DNA of 64,000 nucleotides from Bacteroidota bacterium (GTDB lineage Bacteria > Bacteroidota > Bacteroidia > NORP154). The position numbers and the translations under genes were made by a program. Below, in pieces: positions 7,763-18,162 of this stretch. The notes under the pieces are model-generated. The model had not been told where the DNA came from. It made no database searches and worked only from the letters and a program-made list of their open reading frames with translations. Position 1 is the stretch's first letter. Each line of letters starts with the position of its first letter. The stretch covers positions 1 to 64,000 of the forward strand of contig JACZWC010000024.1 in NCBI GenBank assembly GCA_022572355.1. The letters are read 5' to 3'.

Positions 7763-10700
7763 TTAATACACTTCGCCGTTTTTAAACACAGCCTGTACCG
7801 TACCTGCCCCGGCGGTACTGGTTAAAGCGATGGCAAAATCACCCGTTCCACCAGTTGTTCCGGTTGAAACGGCACTGCCAGCGGTGGTGGAAGTTTCCAA
7901 AAAGTTTCCAATTGCTGTTGCTGTTGTCACTTTCACTGTGAATATGCCAGCTATAGCTACTTTAACCGAGGTGCCCGCTGCCCCACCAACAATTATGGCC
8001 CCCAACACCCTTTCGTTCCCGGCAGCCGTTGTCCTTGTCACCGACATCGCGGTAGTTTGATCAATCACAACCAAGTCACCGACAACGAGGGCCACTCCTG
8101 AGCTGTTGTTCATATCGATCGCCAAACTATTCCAACCGATGGCAATATCACCGTCAACTTCTAATTTTGTTTCAGGAGTTGAGGTGCCAATGCCAATATT
8201 ACCTGTCGTTGGCTCTATCATAAATCTAGGTGAAGCAAGGCTTTGAGCTTCAGAAAGAATAAAATTACCTGTGCTTTCTTCAATACCAAATGACCAGGAA
8301 TCTGTAGTATTGTCCGAATACATTCTTATGGAAATATCTCCGGTATTATTTGACACCAATGCCAAATCAGCATCAAACAGAGCAATACCATCAGCATCTA
8401 CTACAGTGCCCCATCCCGCACCCGGGTTTCCCACCAACAATTTTGTGAAGGGTGCCGTATTGCCGATACCTACCTTACCGTCTCCAAGTAAGGTTAATAC
8501 ATCTACCGGTGCGCCAAAGTGGTCGATGTCAATACTAAATGTCAACTTGTTATCCGTGATTGTATTGGCAAAGGCCGTTTTGATACTGTGGTAATGAAAG
8601 CCATCGAATCCCAATCTCATATGCTCAAAAAGCGTTCCTGTACCATGGGAAACCCCAACACCACTTATGTGCAATTTAGCTCCCGGTGCCACTGTTCCCG
8701 TACCGATGCCTACATTTCCACCATCTATAACAGTAAACACATTGGTTGTGTTATCATACAAATTGAAAATATCTGCTGTACCTGTTTGGCGTACTTCCAG
8801 CTTGCCGTCGGGAGTGGCATCGCCGATGCCTACATTACCACCATCTACGACAGTAAATACATTTGTGGCCCCATCGTATAAATTTAAAATGTCACTTGTT
8901 CCATCCTGGCGGATTGCTAATTTACCATCAGCTATAGCTGACCCAATGCTTACATCACCAAGAGGATGAATTCTCATTTGTTCGGTTAATCCGCCACCGC
9001 TGTTTTGCGTTTCGAATGTAAGCGCTGTTGAGGCGCTAACTGCTACTGCGTCTATCAAAATTCCGTTAATCCTGGCTGCCTCAGATACTCCACCTGTGGT
9101 AGTTTCTGCTCGGAGTAGAATACTTGCCCCAATTCCATTAGCAACAACGCCGCTGCTCATACGATCGACTACCAAAATATCCTCAGCGATGGAGGTAGAA
9201 CTGTATTCACCAGTAAGTGCGGCTCCCCAGTTTGTCAATCCGCCAGAGGCGTATGCAAATATTCCCATATTTGATGAACCAGCATTTACTCCAGTAACTT
9301 CTGCATACATTCCATAATTAGTTCCCGATACTGTACTTGTATTTGTTCCGTACACAGCTCTACCGCTCGTACCGTTTGTTACAGTTCCCTTGACAGCCGC
9401 TCCTCCTGATCCAGCACTCGAGGTTGACACAGTTAGTTGAGTTCCGGCGCTTCCACTGATCTCACCGGTACCTGAGATTCTGTAGCTGCCTGCTTGAAGT
9501 GATGCGGTTTGATTAAGAATGTAATCTGTAGATGTTGCAGGATCGCTCCAGGTACCAACACCAGTTCCATCCGAAGTTAGTACGTATCCTGTTCCAGGAG
9601 CTGTTGTCAATTTGAATCCCGTCATTTCACCAGTTCCAGTTACTTTAAGGCCTGCACCTATCTCTAATGCATCATCTGTTCTAAGAACATTTGCCGCAGA
9701 CCGATAAAGGGTTACGTCATTGTCCCACCAAAGATCTCCATCCCATTGAATTCGGAAAGGTGGAATACCTACAGACGGGGAATTCGTTGGAGTACCATTC
9801 AAATGATAAAAACCGATACTTTCTTGCACTCCAGCATTATTTGGAGAGGCCAAATACATGTGATGAGTACTAGATGAGCCGCTGTTCCTGGCATTGAACC
9901 ACAATGCCTGATCATTTTGCGAAAGGTAGATTGAACCAACTACTTCCAGCGCAGTATTTGGCGTTGACGTACCGATGCCAACGTTTCCTGGTTCTGTGAT
10001 ATGAAGATGTGCTTGAGCAAAACCTGCATCTGCAGAAAGAGTGATAGCTCCACCTGTCCTGTTTGACAATACAAGATCACCTGCAGCTGAGCCCGACCAC
10101 CCCTCGGCTGCAGCGCCAGCCGCCACTATGTAAGAATTGCCGCTCAACGTTTGTAAATGAATATGAGCTTCATCAGCCGTGGTGTTTTGTACATGCAGCC
10201 TGCCTTTACCGCTTCCGCCGGCGATATGCAGCTGACTACTAGGTGTCACCCCGATACCCACATCGCCCGCGCTTGTTATCCGCATGCGTTCCAGCACATT
10301 GTTGTTGTTCACACCGTCGCCATCCGTATAGAAGGCAAGGTCTCCGTTAAAGGAACCAGCATCAATAGCTGCAATTCGTGCATTGGCACTGGTACCGGTT
10401 GAAAAAGTGGTAAACAGAATGCCTACGGTATTACCGGCACCGCCAATAGTGCTCTGTACTTTTAACACGTCGTTACTGGCATCGCTGATATGCAGCGCAT
10501 GCTGCGGGCTGGTAGTTCCAATACCCACATTATCTGTACTTGTAATTAAATACACATTGGTTCCGCCATCTGTCCAGCCACCGCCTGAAGGTGCTTGAAC
10601 GTCTAAGGCCTGCCAAGAGGTACCGTCATAGCCTTGAAAATTAGTTCCACTAAACCTTATTGTACCAGCATTCGTACTGGCGGTGGTACCAATTTTAATT

Positions 10701-13700
10701 GCACCGCTCACCTCCAATTTTTCCAAAGGGCTGGAAGTACCGATGCCCACATCCGCCCCATTTCCTAAAATTAAGCTGTTACTCTGAGACACAGTAGTGT
10801 TTGCACCAATGGCAGTGGCGTTGATTAAACTATTTACCGTTGCATCGGCAGAGAAACCGATAAAGGTGTTACTATTTCCTGTTGTATTAAAATCTCCAGC
10901 TTGGTAACCCAAAGCAACATTTCTAAAACCTGTAGTGTTAAAGTGAAGCGCAGAATACCCGACCGCTGCATTATCAGCACCTGATGTATTGTTATAAAGT
11001 GCGCTCCATCCATAGGCGGTGTTTTGGATTCCCGTGGTGTTGGTACGAAGCGCAGCAGACCCATTGGCTGTATTGGCAAATCCAGTCGTGTTTGCATAAA
11101 GTGCAAAAAATCCGGTAGCAGTGTTAGCGTTTGCTGAAGTGTTGCTTCTAAGTGCTTGATATCCCAAAGCCGTGTTGGAAGTACCAGTATTGTTAGCGGC
11201 AATCGTAGAGCCGCGTAGCGCCTCATAGCCCACCGCTACATTGTTGTTCGTAAATGCCGTGGTGGTGTTGTTGGCGTAGCGCATGGCTCCGTAGCCAACA
11301 GCAGTGGCATTGCTTCCGGTTACATTGGAAAAAAGCGCATAATATCCGTTGGCGGTGTTGTTGGCTCCTGTTGTGTTGGTATTAAGCGCATTCCTTCCGC
11401 TGGCGGTGTTGCTGCCTCCGATGGTATTGGAAAAAAGCGCCCTTTCTCCACTGGCGGTGTTGCTGCTTCCCGTGGTGTTGTTATAAAGCGCCTGTCTTCC
11501 GCTGGCAGTATTGAGGCCTCCTGTGGAGTTGACAAAAAGTGTTTGGTACCCTAAAGCAGTATTTTCGTTCCCTGTATTTGCCGAGGCAGTGGTAGAGCCG
11601 CGCAGTGCCTCAAAACCCAGCGCTACATTGGTGTTGGTGAATGGAGTGGTGGTGCTGTTGGCGTAGTACATGGCACTCGTTCCAATGGCTGTGGCGTTGC
11701 TTCCGGCCACATTATTATAAAGCGCAGACCGTCCGCTGGCGGTGTTGCTGCTTCCTGTTACATTATTTCTAAGTGCTTCCAGTCCGGTAGCCGTATTGAG
11801 ATTGCCTGTGGTGTTAGATCGAAGCGAATAATGCCCGCTAGCTGTGTTATAACCTCCAGTAGAGTTGGCATAAAGCGTTTGATAACCCAAAGCAGTATTT
11901 CGTGTGCCTGTGTTGTCAGAAGCTGTAGGAGAACCTAATAATGCTTGATATCCAAATGCCACCGCGTAGCTAGCAATAAACGAGGGGTTGTCGTTGGCGT
12001 TGTACATAGCTTGGTAGCCCATGATAGTCGCGTGTCCTCCCGCAACATTTTTATAAAACGCACCAGATCCACTCACTGTATTAGCGTATCCTATTGTATT
12101 ATCACGAAGCACGGAAGCTCCACTGACGGTATTTGAATATCCTGTAGTGTTGGAAAAAAGGGCCTGATATCCGGTTGCGGCGTTGTTACTTCCTGTAGTG
12201 TTTGGAGATGCTGCCTGATAGCCAATAAAAACATTTCGATTGGTGGTTAAATCATCATTTTCACCTGCCTGATCACCAATAAATACCGAATTGCCGGTAT
12301 TGACAAACTCCAATTGGCCCTGTTGCGTAAATCGATGCTTTATTACATTATTTGTTCGAATATCCAAATCTTGTGCATCCGTGGTTCCGATGAAGTTGGT
12401 GCCGTTGGTGGTGCCTGCGTTTCCTAGAATTGTCCAGTCGTTGCTAGCGGCTGGTGGTGATGTCCAGGTAGGTGATGCTCCAGTGCCTTGAGATGTTAGT
12501 ACTTCGCCAGCAGTACCGGGTAAGTTATTTGGCCTTAGGTCTCCATCGAATTGTACGTTGGCCGCATTACCTAGTTTTACAGTATTGCTGGCTGTTACAG
12601 ATGCATTGGCGCCAATTGCTGTTGCATTGGTTAAATTATTTACTGTGGCATCTGCATTATAACCGATAAGGGTATTGTTGCTACCCGTAGTGTTGATATT
12701 GCCAGCAGTATAACCAACAGCAGTATTGTTTCCACCTGAGGTATTGCTCATTTGTGCTCCATATCCAACTGCAGTATTGGAATTCCCAGTATTATTAGCA
12801 GGTGTGGTAGAACCGTACAATGCAAAGGAACCTACCGCCACATTGTAATTATCAAAAGGAGTAGTCGTGTTGTTGGCCCAGAACATCGCCCGATAGCCGA
12901 TGACGGTGGCTCTACTTCCGGCTACATTATTATTTAAAGCACCCCAGCCACTGACCGTATTGTAGCTTCCAGTGGTGTTGTCTTCCAGCGCACTTCTTCC
13001 GTTGGCGGTATTGCTGTTTCCTGTTGTGTTGAAGTATAACGCTCTCCATCCACTGGCAGTGTTATCGTTTCCGGTGGTATTGGTATAAAGAGATTGGTAA
13101 CCAATGGTGGCATTTGAGTTTCCGGTGGTGTTCAAATAGAGCGATCTATATCCGCTGGCGGTGTTGCTGCTTCCCGTAGTGTTGGCCCGAAGAGCATTGA
13201 ATCCACTGGCAGTATTACTGCCTCCTGTGGAGTTGAACAGTAATGTTTGGTAACCAATAGCTACATTATTCACACCCGTGTTTGCCGAAGGGGTACTGGA
13301 GCCGCGTAAGGCATCTCTTCCAATGGCTGTATTAGTATTGGTAAAGGGAGTAGCAGTGTTGTTCGCATAGTACATAGCGTTGTAACCAACGGCGACCGCT
13401 TGGCTTCCCGCCACGTTGTTATAGAGTGAATACTTTCCGATAGCAGTATTATAATTTCCTGCAGTATTCGCATAAAGTGCCAGATAGCCATTTGCAGTAT
13501 TCTCTAATCCTGTCGTATTTGAATTAAGAGCCCGGTACCCAAGGGCGGTATTAGAAGCTCCCGTAGTATTGGCCGTTCCAGCTAAGTATCCAACAAAAAC
13601 ATTTTGATTCGTCGTTAGGTCATCGTTGGCGCCAGCTCCTTGTCCAAGAAATACAGATTGGCCGGTATTAAACACTTCTATTTGCCCTTTTTGGGTAATG

Positions 13701-14695
13701 CGTGTACGTATTACATTGTTTGTTCTTATATCAAAATCCTGCGCATCGGTGGTGCCAATAAAGTTGGTGCCGTTGGTGGTGCCTGAATTTCCGAGGATTG
13801 TCCAGTCGTTGCTGGCTGCTGGTAGCGGTTCCCAGGTGCCTACGCCAGCCGCGTCAGAAGCCAATACGTATCCTGCAGTTGGGGTGGTTGTCAGTTTAAA
13901 GCCGGTCATTTGGGCGGTTCCAGCAATTTCAAGTTTTTCAGCAGGGGAAGTCGTACCAATGCCAACATTGCCTGTACCATCTTTGATGGTAAAGTGGGCT
14001 CCATTACTATAGGTGTCATCATTGTCAATGATCAGGTCCTCTGAAGCTCCACCACCGTTATATCCGGTTCCTATCCACCAGTCAGTTGTACCTCCTGTCA
14101 TCACGCGCATTCCTCCGCCCCGCGCGGACACAACCCTGTCAGCAACAAACTCCGCCCTTGTTGTTCCCAATCCAGACCCACTTACCTCAATCTTTCCTAC
14201 AGTGGATGCGTTATGTACGTGTAACAAATTCCCTGGGGCAGAAATACCTATGCCTACTCTGTTGTTTAATCCATCCACCGAGAAAGTGGTTCCAGCTACG
14301 CTAAATCCATCTACTGCGGTGGTCGTAAAATCCAAGGTGTTGGCACCTTGAGTAACCACTGTAGCGCCAATTAGCGAGCCGGAGCCGTCGTAGATGCCAT
14401 TGCCATCAGCACTGGCGCCACCTACTGGTTTCCAGGCCGTGCCGTCATAGAAATAAAAGTCGTTGAGGTCGGTGTCATATACCAGCAGTCCCGTAGCGGG
14501 CAATGAAATTCCAGGGTCTCTTTGGACGGTGGTCATTCTGGGTATGAGCAGGCCACGATCGGTGGCGGTAAGATCCAGGATAGACGATGCATCTGGTGTT
14601 GCATTGTTAAGCCCTACGCTTTGGGAGAAGGCGGTTCCTAAAGATCCTAAGACCAGGATCATTGATAGTGCTGTGTTTTTTATGAGGTTTTTCAT
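7763..14695 (-). CDS. Giant exported fibre/adhesin-like protein with YadA-head-like repeats
   Basis: This 2310-residue protein has a signal peptide (MKNLIKNTALSMILVLGSLG then TAFSQ). The module SVGLNNATPDASSILDL, with GLLVYDTDLNDFYFYDGTAW near residue 80, is shared with the two genes upstream. About 30 copies (hand count) of a 17-residue unit such as NTASGYRSLYLNTTGNS occupy residues of about 340-710 and 800-1320. They resemble the head repeats of trimeric autotransporters. Five longer cassettes containing YANNTTTPFTN-type and ALRGST-type segments are interspersed. An AASNDWTILGN block precedes each zone (about residues 292 and 749). From about 1320 on, VGIGT-(S/T)-(S/T)-P blocks recur as in tail-fibre-like proteins. 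The C-terminus (residues of about 2200-2310) is a Thr/Ala/Gly-rich beta domain without a T9SS tail or YadA anchor. A surface fibre or adhesin is inferred. Confidence 0.78.
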   Translation of the reverse strand: MKNLIKNTALSMILVLGSLGTAFSQSVGLNNATPDASSILDLTATDRGLLIPRMTTVQRDPGISLPATGLLVYDTDLNDFYFYDGTAWKPVGGASADGNGIYDGSGSLIGATVVTQGANTLDFTTTAVDGFSVAGTTFSVDGLNNRVGIGISAPGNLLHVHNASTVGKIEVSGSGLGTTRAEFVADRVVSARGGGMRVMTGGTTDWWIGTGYNGGGASEDLIIDNDDTYSNGAHFTIKDGTGNVGIGTTSPAEKLEIAGTAQMTGFKLTTTPTAGYVLASDAAGVGTWEPLPAASNDWTILGNSGTTNGTNFIGTTDAQDFDIRTNNVIRTRITQKGQIEVFNTGQSVFLGQGAGANDDLTTNQNVFVGYLAGTANTTGASNTALGYRALNSNTTGLENTANGYLALYANTAGNYNTAIGKYSLYNNVAGSQAVAVGYNAMYYANNTATPFTNTNTAIGRDALRGSSTPSANTGVNNVAIGYQTLLFNSTGGSNTASGFNALRANTTGSSNTASGYRSLYLNTTGNSNATIGYQSLYTNTTGNDNTASGWRALYFNTTGNSNTANGRSALEDNTTGSYNTVSGWGALNNNVAGSRATVIGYRAMFWANNTTTPFDNYNVAVGSFALYGSTTPANNTGNSNTAVGYGAQMSNTSGGNNTAVGYTAGNINTTGSNNTLIGYNADATVNNLTNATAIGANASVTASNTVKLGNAANVQFDGDLRPNNLPGTAGEVLTSQGTGASPTWTSPPAASNDWTILGNAGTTNGTNFIGTTDAQDLDIRTNNVIKHRFTQQGQLEFVNTGNSVFIGDQAGENDDLTTNRNVFIGYQAASPNTTGSNNAATGYQALFSNTTGYSNTVSGASVLRDNTIGYANTVSGSGAFYKNVAGGHATIMGYQAMYNANDNPSFIASYAVAFGYQALLGSPTASDNTGTRNTALGYQTLYANSTGGYNTASGHYSLRSNTTGNLNTATGLEALRNNVTGSSNTASGRSALYNNVAGSNATAIGTSAMYYANSTTTPFTNTNVALGFEALRGSTTASANTGNENTALGYQTLFVNSTGGLNTASGRQALYNNTTGSSNTASGERALFSNTIGGSNTASGRNALNTNTTGANNTANGYYALFSNVTGSNATAVGYGAMRYANNTTTAFTNNNVAVGYEALRGSTIAANNTGTSNTALGYQALRSNTSANANTATGFFALYANTTGFANTANGSAALRTNTTGIQNTAYGWSALYNNTSGADNAAVGYSALHFNTTGFRNVALGYQAGDFNTTGNSNTFIGFSADATVNSLINATAIGANTTVSQSNSLILGNGADVGIGTSSPLEKLEVSGAIKIGTTASTNAGTIRFSGTNFQGYDGTSWQALDVQAPSGGGWTDGGTNVYLITSTDNVGIGTTSPQHALHISDASNDVLKVQSTIGGAGNTVGILFTTFSTGTSANARIAAIDAGSFNGDLAFYTDGDGVNNNNVLERMRITSAGDVGIGVTPSSQLHIAGGSGKGRLHVQNTTADEAHIHLQTLSGNSYIVAAGAAAEGWSGSAAGDLVLSNRTGGAITLSADAGFAQAHLHITEPGNVGIGTSTPNTALEVVGSIYLSQNDQALWFNARNSGSSSTHHMYLASPNNAGVQESIGFYHLNGTPTNSPSVGIPPFRIQWDGDLWWDNDVTLYRSAANVLRTDDALEIGAGLKVTGTGEMTGFKLTTAPGTGYVLTSDGTGVGTWSDPATSTDYILNQTASLQAGSYRISGTGEISGSAGTQLTVSTSSAGSGGAAVKGTVTNGTSGRAVYGTNTSTVSGTNYGMYAEVTGVNAGSSNMGIFAYASGGLTNWGAALTGEYSSTSIAEDILVVDRMSSGVVANGIGASILLRAETTTGGVSEAARINGILIDAVAVSASTALTFETQNSGGGLTEQMRIHPLGDVSIGSAIADGKLAIRQDGTSDILNLYDGATNVFTVVDGGNVGIGDATPDGKLEVRQTGTADIFNLYDNTTNVFTVIDGGNVGIGTGTVAPGAKLHISGVGVSHGTGTLFEHMRLGFDGFHYHSIKTAFANTITDNKLTFSIDIDHFGAPVDVLTLLGDGKVGIGNTAPFTKLLVGNPGAGWGTVVDADGIALFDADLALVSNNTGDISIRMYSDNTTDSWSFGIEESTGNFILSEAQSLASPRFMIEPTTGNIGIGTSTPETKLEVDGDIAIGWNSLAIDMNNSSGVALVVGDLVVIDQTTAMSVTRTTAAGNERVLGAIIVGGAAGTSVKVAIAGIFTVKVTTATAIGNFLETSTTAGSAVSTGTTGGTGDFAIALTSTAGAGTVQAVFKNGEVY

Positions 14696-14728
14696 GGGTT
14701 GTTATTTTGTTAATCTAAATTTTGCCTG

Positions 14729-14853
14729 CGAAATACGAAAACCTACGAAAGCGCAATGCTGCGTAAAGGTTCAATGTTTGAACGGGTATTGAGATCATTT
14801 GTCATTGATAACCGCTTTAAGTTTTTTTCTGTTTCGTACATTTTCGTATTTCG
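14729..14853. repeat. Element with 22-bp imperfect inverted ends between two fibre genes
   Basis: The 165-bp gap between the 2310- and 1089-residue fibre genes contains a 22-bp inverted repeat: cgaaatacgaaaacctacga (plus aa) at 14729-14750 and its near-complement at 14832-14853, with two mismatches in the middle. A smaller hairpin gttcaa-tgt-ttgaac lies inside. The structure could be a miniature transposable element or an RNA hairpin in the transcript between the two genes. No flanking duplication is obvious, so the mobile reading is uncertain. Confidence 0.5.
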
Positions 14854-14860
14854 TAGATAG

Positions 14861-17800
14861 TTATTCCTGTGCTGGTTTTGCTATTAACTCTTCCAATTGT
14901 TTTTTCAGTTCATTAATCTGAATTTGTTGCTCTTTTATCAATTGGTGCAATTCTTTTACACCTCCTGCTAATAGGGGTGTCAATTTAGAATAGTCTATCA
15001 TCATTGGCCCTTCCAATTCCATATCTTGATCTGGTGTGCCTGAAACAGCTATTGGGTAGTGTTCATATAAGTCTTGTGCAATAAATCCTATACCAGTTTT
15101 ATTTGGCGCAGAAATGAACTCATATTTTTTAGGACTAATACTTGAAAGCATATCCAACGCACCAGTAAAATCTCGTATGTTTTGTTTTAATCTTCTGTCG
15201 GATGTGGTGTTGTAGTCAGTGCCTCCAGACCCATTACCCGCAATTGTTCCAACAACGCTGCCATCTCCATCTGCGAAAATAACCCAATCTGTGGTTGCAG
15301 TGGGATTACTGGTAGGCCCTGCTTGTAACCATAAGACATCGCCATTCGCAAGAGTAGAATTTTGAATACGTGCCACGTACCCCGTACCTGCAGGGTCTAC
15401 AACATGTAATTTATAACTAGGAATAGTTCCAATTCCCACATCGAGTGAAAAATACCCCTGCCCAATTCCATAAAACGCCCATTCATTGCCTGTTGTTGAA
15501 CCACCGGTCCCATTAGCATAAACGGCGTACGCACTGGAGCTGCCGTAAGCGTAAGCATAACTGCGTGTTCCGTATGCGAAACCGCTGGTGGATCCACCAA
15601 AGGCAAAAAAACTGGCAGCATAAGCTCCATCAGATCCGGATGATCCTGCATCTGCTTTGGCAAACAAACTAAATACGTTACCCGTACCACTATTGGTGTT
15701 ATTAAAATAGCCAATGTAGGAAGTGCCTCCTTCAACTACATGCAATTTATAAGTCGGATTTGATATTCCAATACCAACATCAGCCCCACTGCCCAGTATC
15801 AGGCTATTGCTTTGCGACACCGATGCGTTGGCGCCAATAGCTGTTGCATTGGTTAATGTGGCTACGGTGGCATCAGCATTGTAACCGATGAACGTATTGC
15901 TGCTACCGGTAGTATTAAAATTTCCCGCAGTATAGCCGACAGCGGTATTGTTATCGCCTGCAGTATTTGCAAAAAGTGTTTGGTAGCCAAGAGAGGTATT
16001 TAAATTACCAATATTTGCCGAGGCACTTGTGGACCCGCGTAGTGCCTGATAGCCAAAAGCTACATTAGAGTTGGTAAAACCAGTGGTGTTGTTGTTGGCA
16101 TAATACATTGCGTGATAACCCACGGCAGTGGCATTGCTCCCCGCTCTATTATTATAAAGCGCATAATATCCGCTGGCTGTGTTGTTGTTTCCTGTCGTGT
16201 TATAGAAAAGCGCATGCATTCCCGTGGCGGTATTATTAGATCCTGTGTTCCAATACAGGGCAGACCTCCCGCTGGCTGTGTTTCTGTTTCCTGTGCTGTT
16301 GTAAAGAGCATTATATCCGCTGGCGGTATTGTAATCTCCACCGATGTTGGAACGAAGGGCCCCATTTCCACTGGCGGTATTCTGGAACCCTATGGTGTTC
16401 AAAAGAAGTGCCTGGTACCCGCTGGCTGTATTGTTGTTACCTGTGGTGTTGGCATTACCTGCCTGGTAGCCGACAAAAACATTGTTGTTAGTTGTCAAAT
16501 CATCATTAGCCCCGGCGCCTTCTCCGAGAAAAACAGAGTTGCCGGTGCTGGTTTGCCAAATGCGGCCGGCCACATCAAGGAGTGCACCGGGTGTAGATGT
16601 TCCGATTCCCACCTCACCACCATCCTCGACAGTAAACACATTGGTTGCTCCGTCATATAAGTTAAAAATATCAAATGCCCCATCCTGTCGGATTGCCAAT
16701 TTCCCATCTGAAGAGGCCGAGCCAATGCTTACATCACCAATAGGATGAATTCTCACGTGTTCCGTCATTCCGCCACCTGCGCTTTGAGTCTCAAATGTTA
16801 GCGCAGACGAAGCACTCGCCCCTACGTCCGTTAAAATTCCAGAAATTCTGGCTGTTTGCGATACTCCACCGGCAGAATTCTGTGTCCGCATCAGAATGGT
16901 CGTCCCAATTCCATTCGCCACAATGCCACTGCTCATCCGATCGAGTACAATAACATCCTCCGCAACATTGGTGGTGCTCCATTCACTACCTACGGCAACT
17001 CCCCAGTTGGTAGCTCCACCTGAAGCGTAAGCAAATATTCCCATATTCGTTGAACCGGCATTTACTCCGAGAGCCTCTCCGTAAATTCCATAGTGGTTTC
17101 CCGCTACTGTGCTCGTATTTGATCCGAAAATCCCTCTATTGCTAGTGCCGCCGTTAATAATTCCCTCCACAGCTGCTCCACCTGATCCAGCGCTTGTGGT
17201 TGATACGCTGAGTTGCACTGCAGCACCACCGTTAATTTCTCCTGTTCCTGATATTCTGTAGCTGGCAGCTTGGTCTACCGCAGTTTGATTGAGAATGTAA
17301 GTAGAGGAAGTCGCAGGGTCAGACCAGCTTCCGACTCCAGTTCCATCCGAAGTCAATACATATCCCGAAGTTGGGGCGGTAGTTAGTTTAAAGCCTGTCA
17401 TTTGTATGGTTCCACCAACATGTAATTTTTCAGTCGGAGGGTCGACTCCGATGCCCACATTACCACCATCTATCACCGTAAATACATTGCTTGCACCATC
17501 ATAGAGATTAAATATATCTCCTGTTAAAGTCTGTCTCACTTCCAATTTTCCATCCGGAGTTGTAATACCTATTCCAACGTCTCCTCCATTAAAATAGGTA
17601 ATACCCGCAGTATGTAGCTGAACTTTCACAGAGCCAGCTGTCTGAGCAATAGTTACAAAAGCATTACCCGATGCATCACTTGCGAGTCTATACTGATTTA
17701 AGTTATTGTTATCAAGTACCCTGATGTAGTCCTGCGATAGCAGGCCCGTACCTTTTATATCCAATTGATGCGTTGGAGTTGTTTGTCCAATTCCAACATT

Positions 17801-18130
17801 GCCGCTTATAGCAGAATACATATTAGATCCGCTTACGGTCCAGTCACCATCATTTTCGACCATACCTGTCCAAACGGTGCCATTATAGAAACGAAATGCA
17901 TTGAGGTCAGTGTCGAAGACAATCAAGCCAGTGGCAGGAGAGGTGATGTTCAGCCTGTCGGTAGTTATCATTCTCGGTACAAGAAAACCGCGATCATTAG
18001 CCGTAAGATCCAGAATAGACGATGCATGTGGTGTTGCGTTGTTGAGCCCTACGCTTTGGGATAAGGCTGTTCCTGTGATTCCGAACATTAGGATCACAAA
18101 TAATATCAGGATTCTTGTAAAATATCTCAT
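14861..18130 (-). CDS. Exported fibre-like protein with YadA-head-like repeats and C-terminal peptidase S74 chaperone domain
   Basis: This protein of about 1089 residues starts at the ATG at 18130 (MRYFTRILILFVILMFGI, a clear signal peptide); an upstream TTG at 18151 is less likely. The N-terminal SVGLNNATPHASSILDL module is shared with its neighbours. VGIG-type fibre blocks and DGKLEVRQ blocks follow, then 17-residue YadA-head-like repeats with one long cassette (about residues 530-780). From about residue 974 the sequence TSDRRLKQNIRDF starts a peptidase S74 (endosialidase-type intramolecular chaperone) domain, with GIGFIAQDLYEHYP inside it, and ends in a coiled coil (KELHQLIKEQQIQINELKKQ). 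In phage fibres S74 domains promote trimerisation and then cleave themselves off. A trimeric exported fibre is the natural reading. It sits 32 bp downstream of the 1030-residue gene, probably in one transcript. Confidence 0.8.
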   Translation of the reverse strand: MRYFTRILILFVILMFGITGTALSQSVGLNNATPHASSILDLTANDRGFLVPRMITTDRLNITSPATGLIVFDTDLNAFRFYNGTVWTGMVENDGDWTVSGSNMYSAISGNVGIGQTTPTHQLDIKGTGLLSQDYIRVLDNNNLNQYRLASDASGNAFVTIAQTAGSVKVQLHTAGITYFNGGDVGIGITTPDGKLEVRQTLTGDIFNLYDGASNVFTVIDGGNVGIGVDPPTEKLHVGGTIQMTGFKLTTAPTSGYVLTSDGTGVGSWSDPATSSTYILNQTAVDQAASYRISGTGEINGGAAVQLSVSTTSAGSGGAAVEGIINGGTSNRGIFGSNTSTVAGNHYGIYGEALGVNAGSTNMGIFAYASGGATNWGVAVGSEWSTTNVAEDVIVLDRMSSGIVANGIGTTILMRTQNSAGGVSQTARISGILTDVGASASSALTFETQSAGGGMTEHVRIHPIGDVSIGSASSDGKLAIRQDGAFDIFNLYDGATNVFTVEDGGEVGIGTSTPGALLDVAGRIWQTSTGNSVFLGEGAGANDDLTTNNNVFVGYQAGNANTTGNNNTASGYQALLLNTIGFQNTASGNGALRSNIGGDYNTASGYNALYNSTGNRNTASGRSALYWNTGSNNTATGMHALFYNTTGNNNTASGYYALYNNRAGSNATAVGYHAMYYANNNTTGFTNSNVAFGYQALRGSTSASANIGNLNTSLGYQTLFANTAGDNNTAVGYTAGNFNTTGSSNTFIGYNADATVATLTNATAIGANASVSQSNSLILGSGADVGIGISNPTYKLHVVEGGTSYIGYFNNTNSGTGNVFSLFAKADAGSSGSDGAYAASFFAFGGSTSGFAYGTRSYAYAYGSSSAYAVYANGTGGSTTGNEWAFYGIGQGYFSLDVGIGTIPSYKLHVVDPAGTGYVARIQNSTLANGDVLWLQAGPTSNPTATTDWVIFADGDGSVVGTIAGNGSGGTDYNTTSDRRLKQNIRDFTGALDMLSSISPKKYEFISAPNKTGIGFIAQDLYEHYPIAVSGTPDQDMELEGPMMIDYSKLTPLLAGGVKELHQLIKEQQIQINELKKQLEELIAKPAQE

Positions 18131-18162
18131 GATTAGTTCTTCTATTTTCAATTCATCGCTTT

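Noticed and set aside
7830..14351. Many plus-strand open frames of 60-130 codons opposite the giant fibre gene
   Set aside because: They lie antisense in a repetitive coding region and have no family features; they follow from the codon bias of the real gene.
7763..14695. Regular short repeats at about 51-bp spacing, resembling a CRISPR array
   Set aside because: They are coding, in frame and of protein-repeat type, with no constant repeat/variable spacer pattern and no cas genes.
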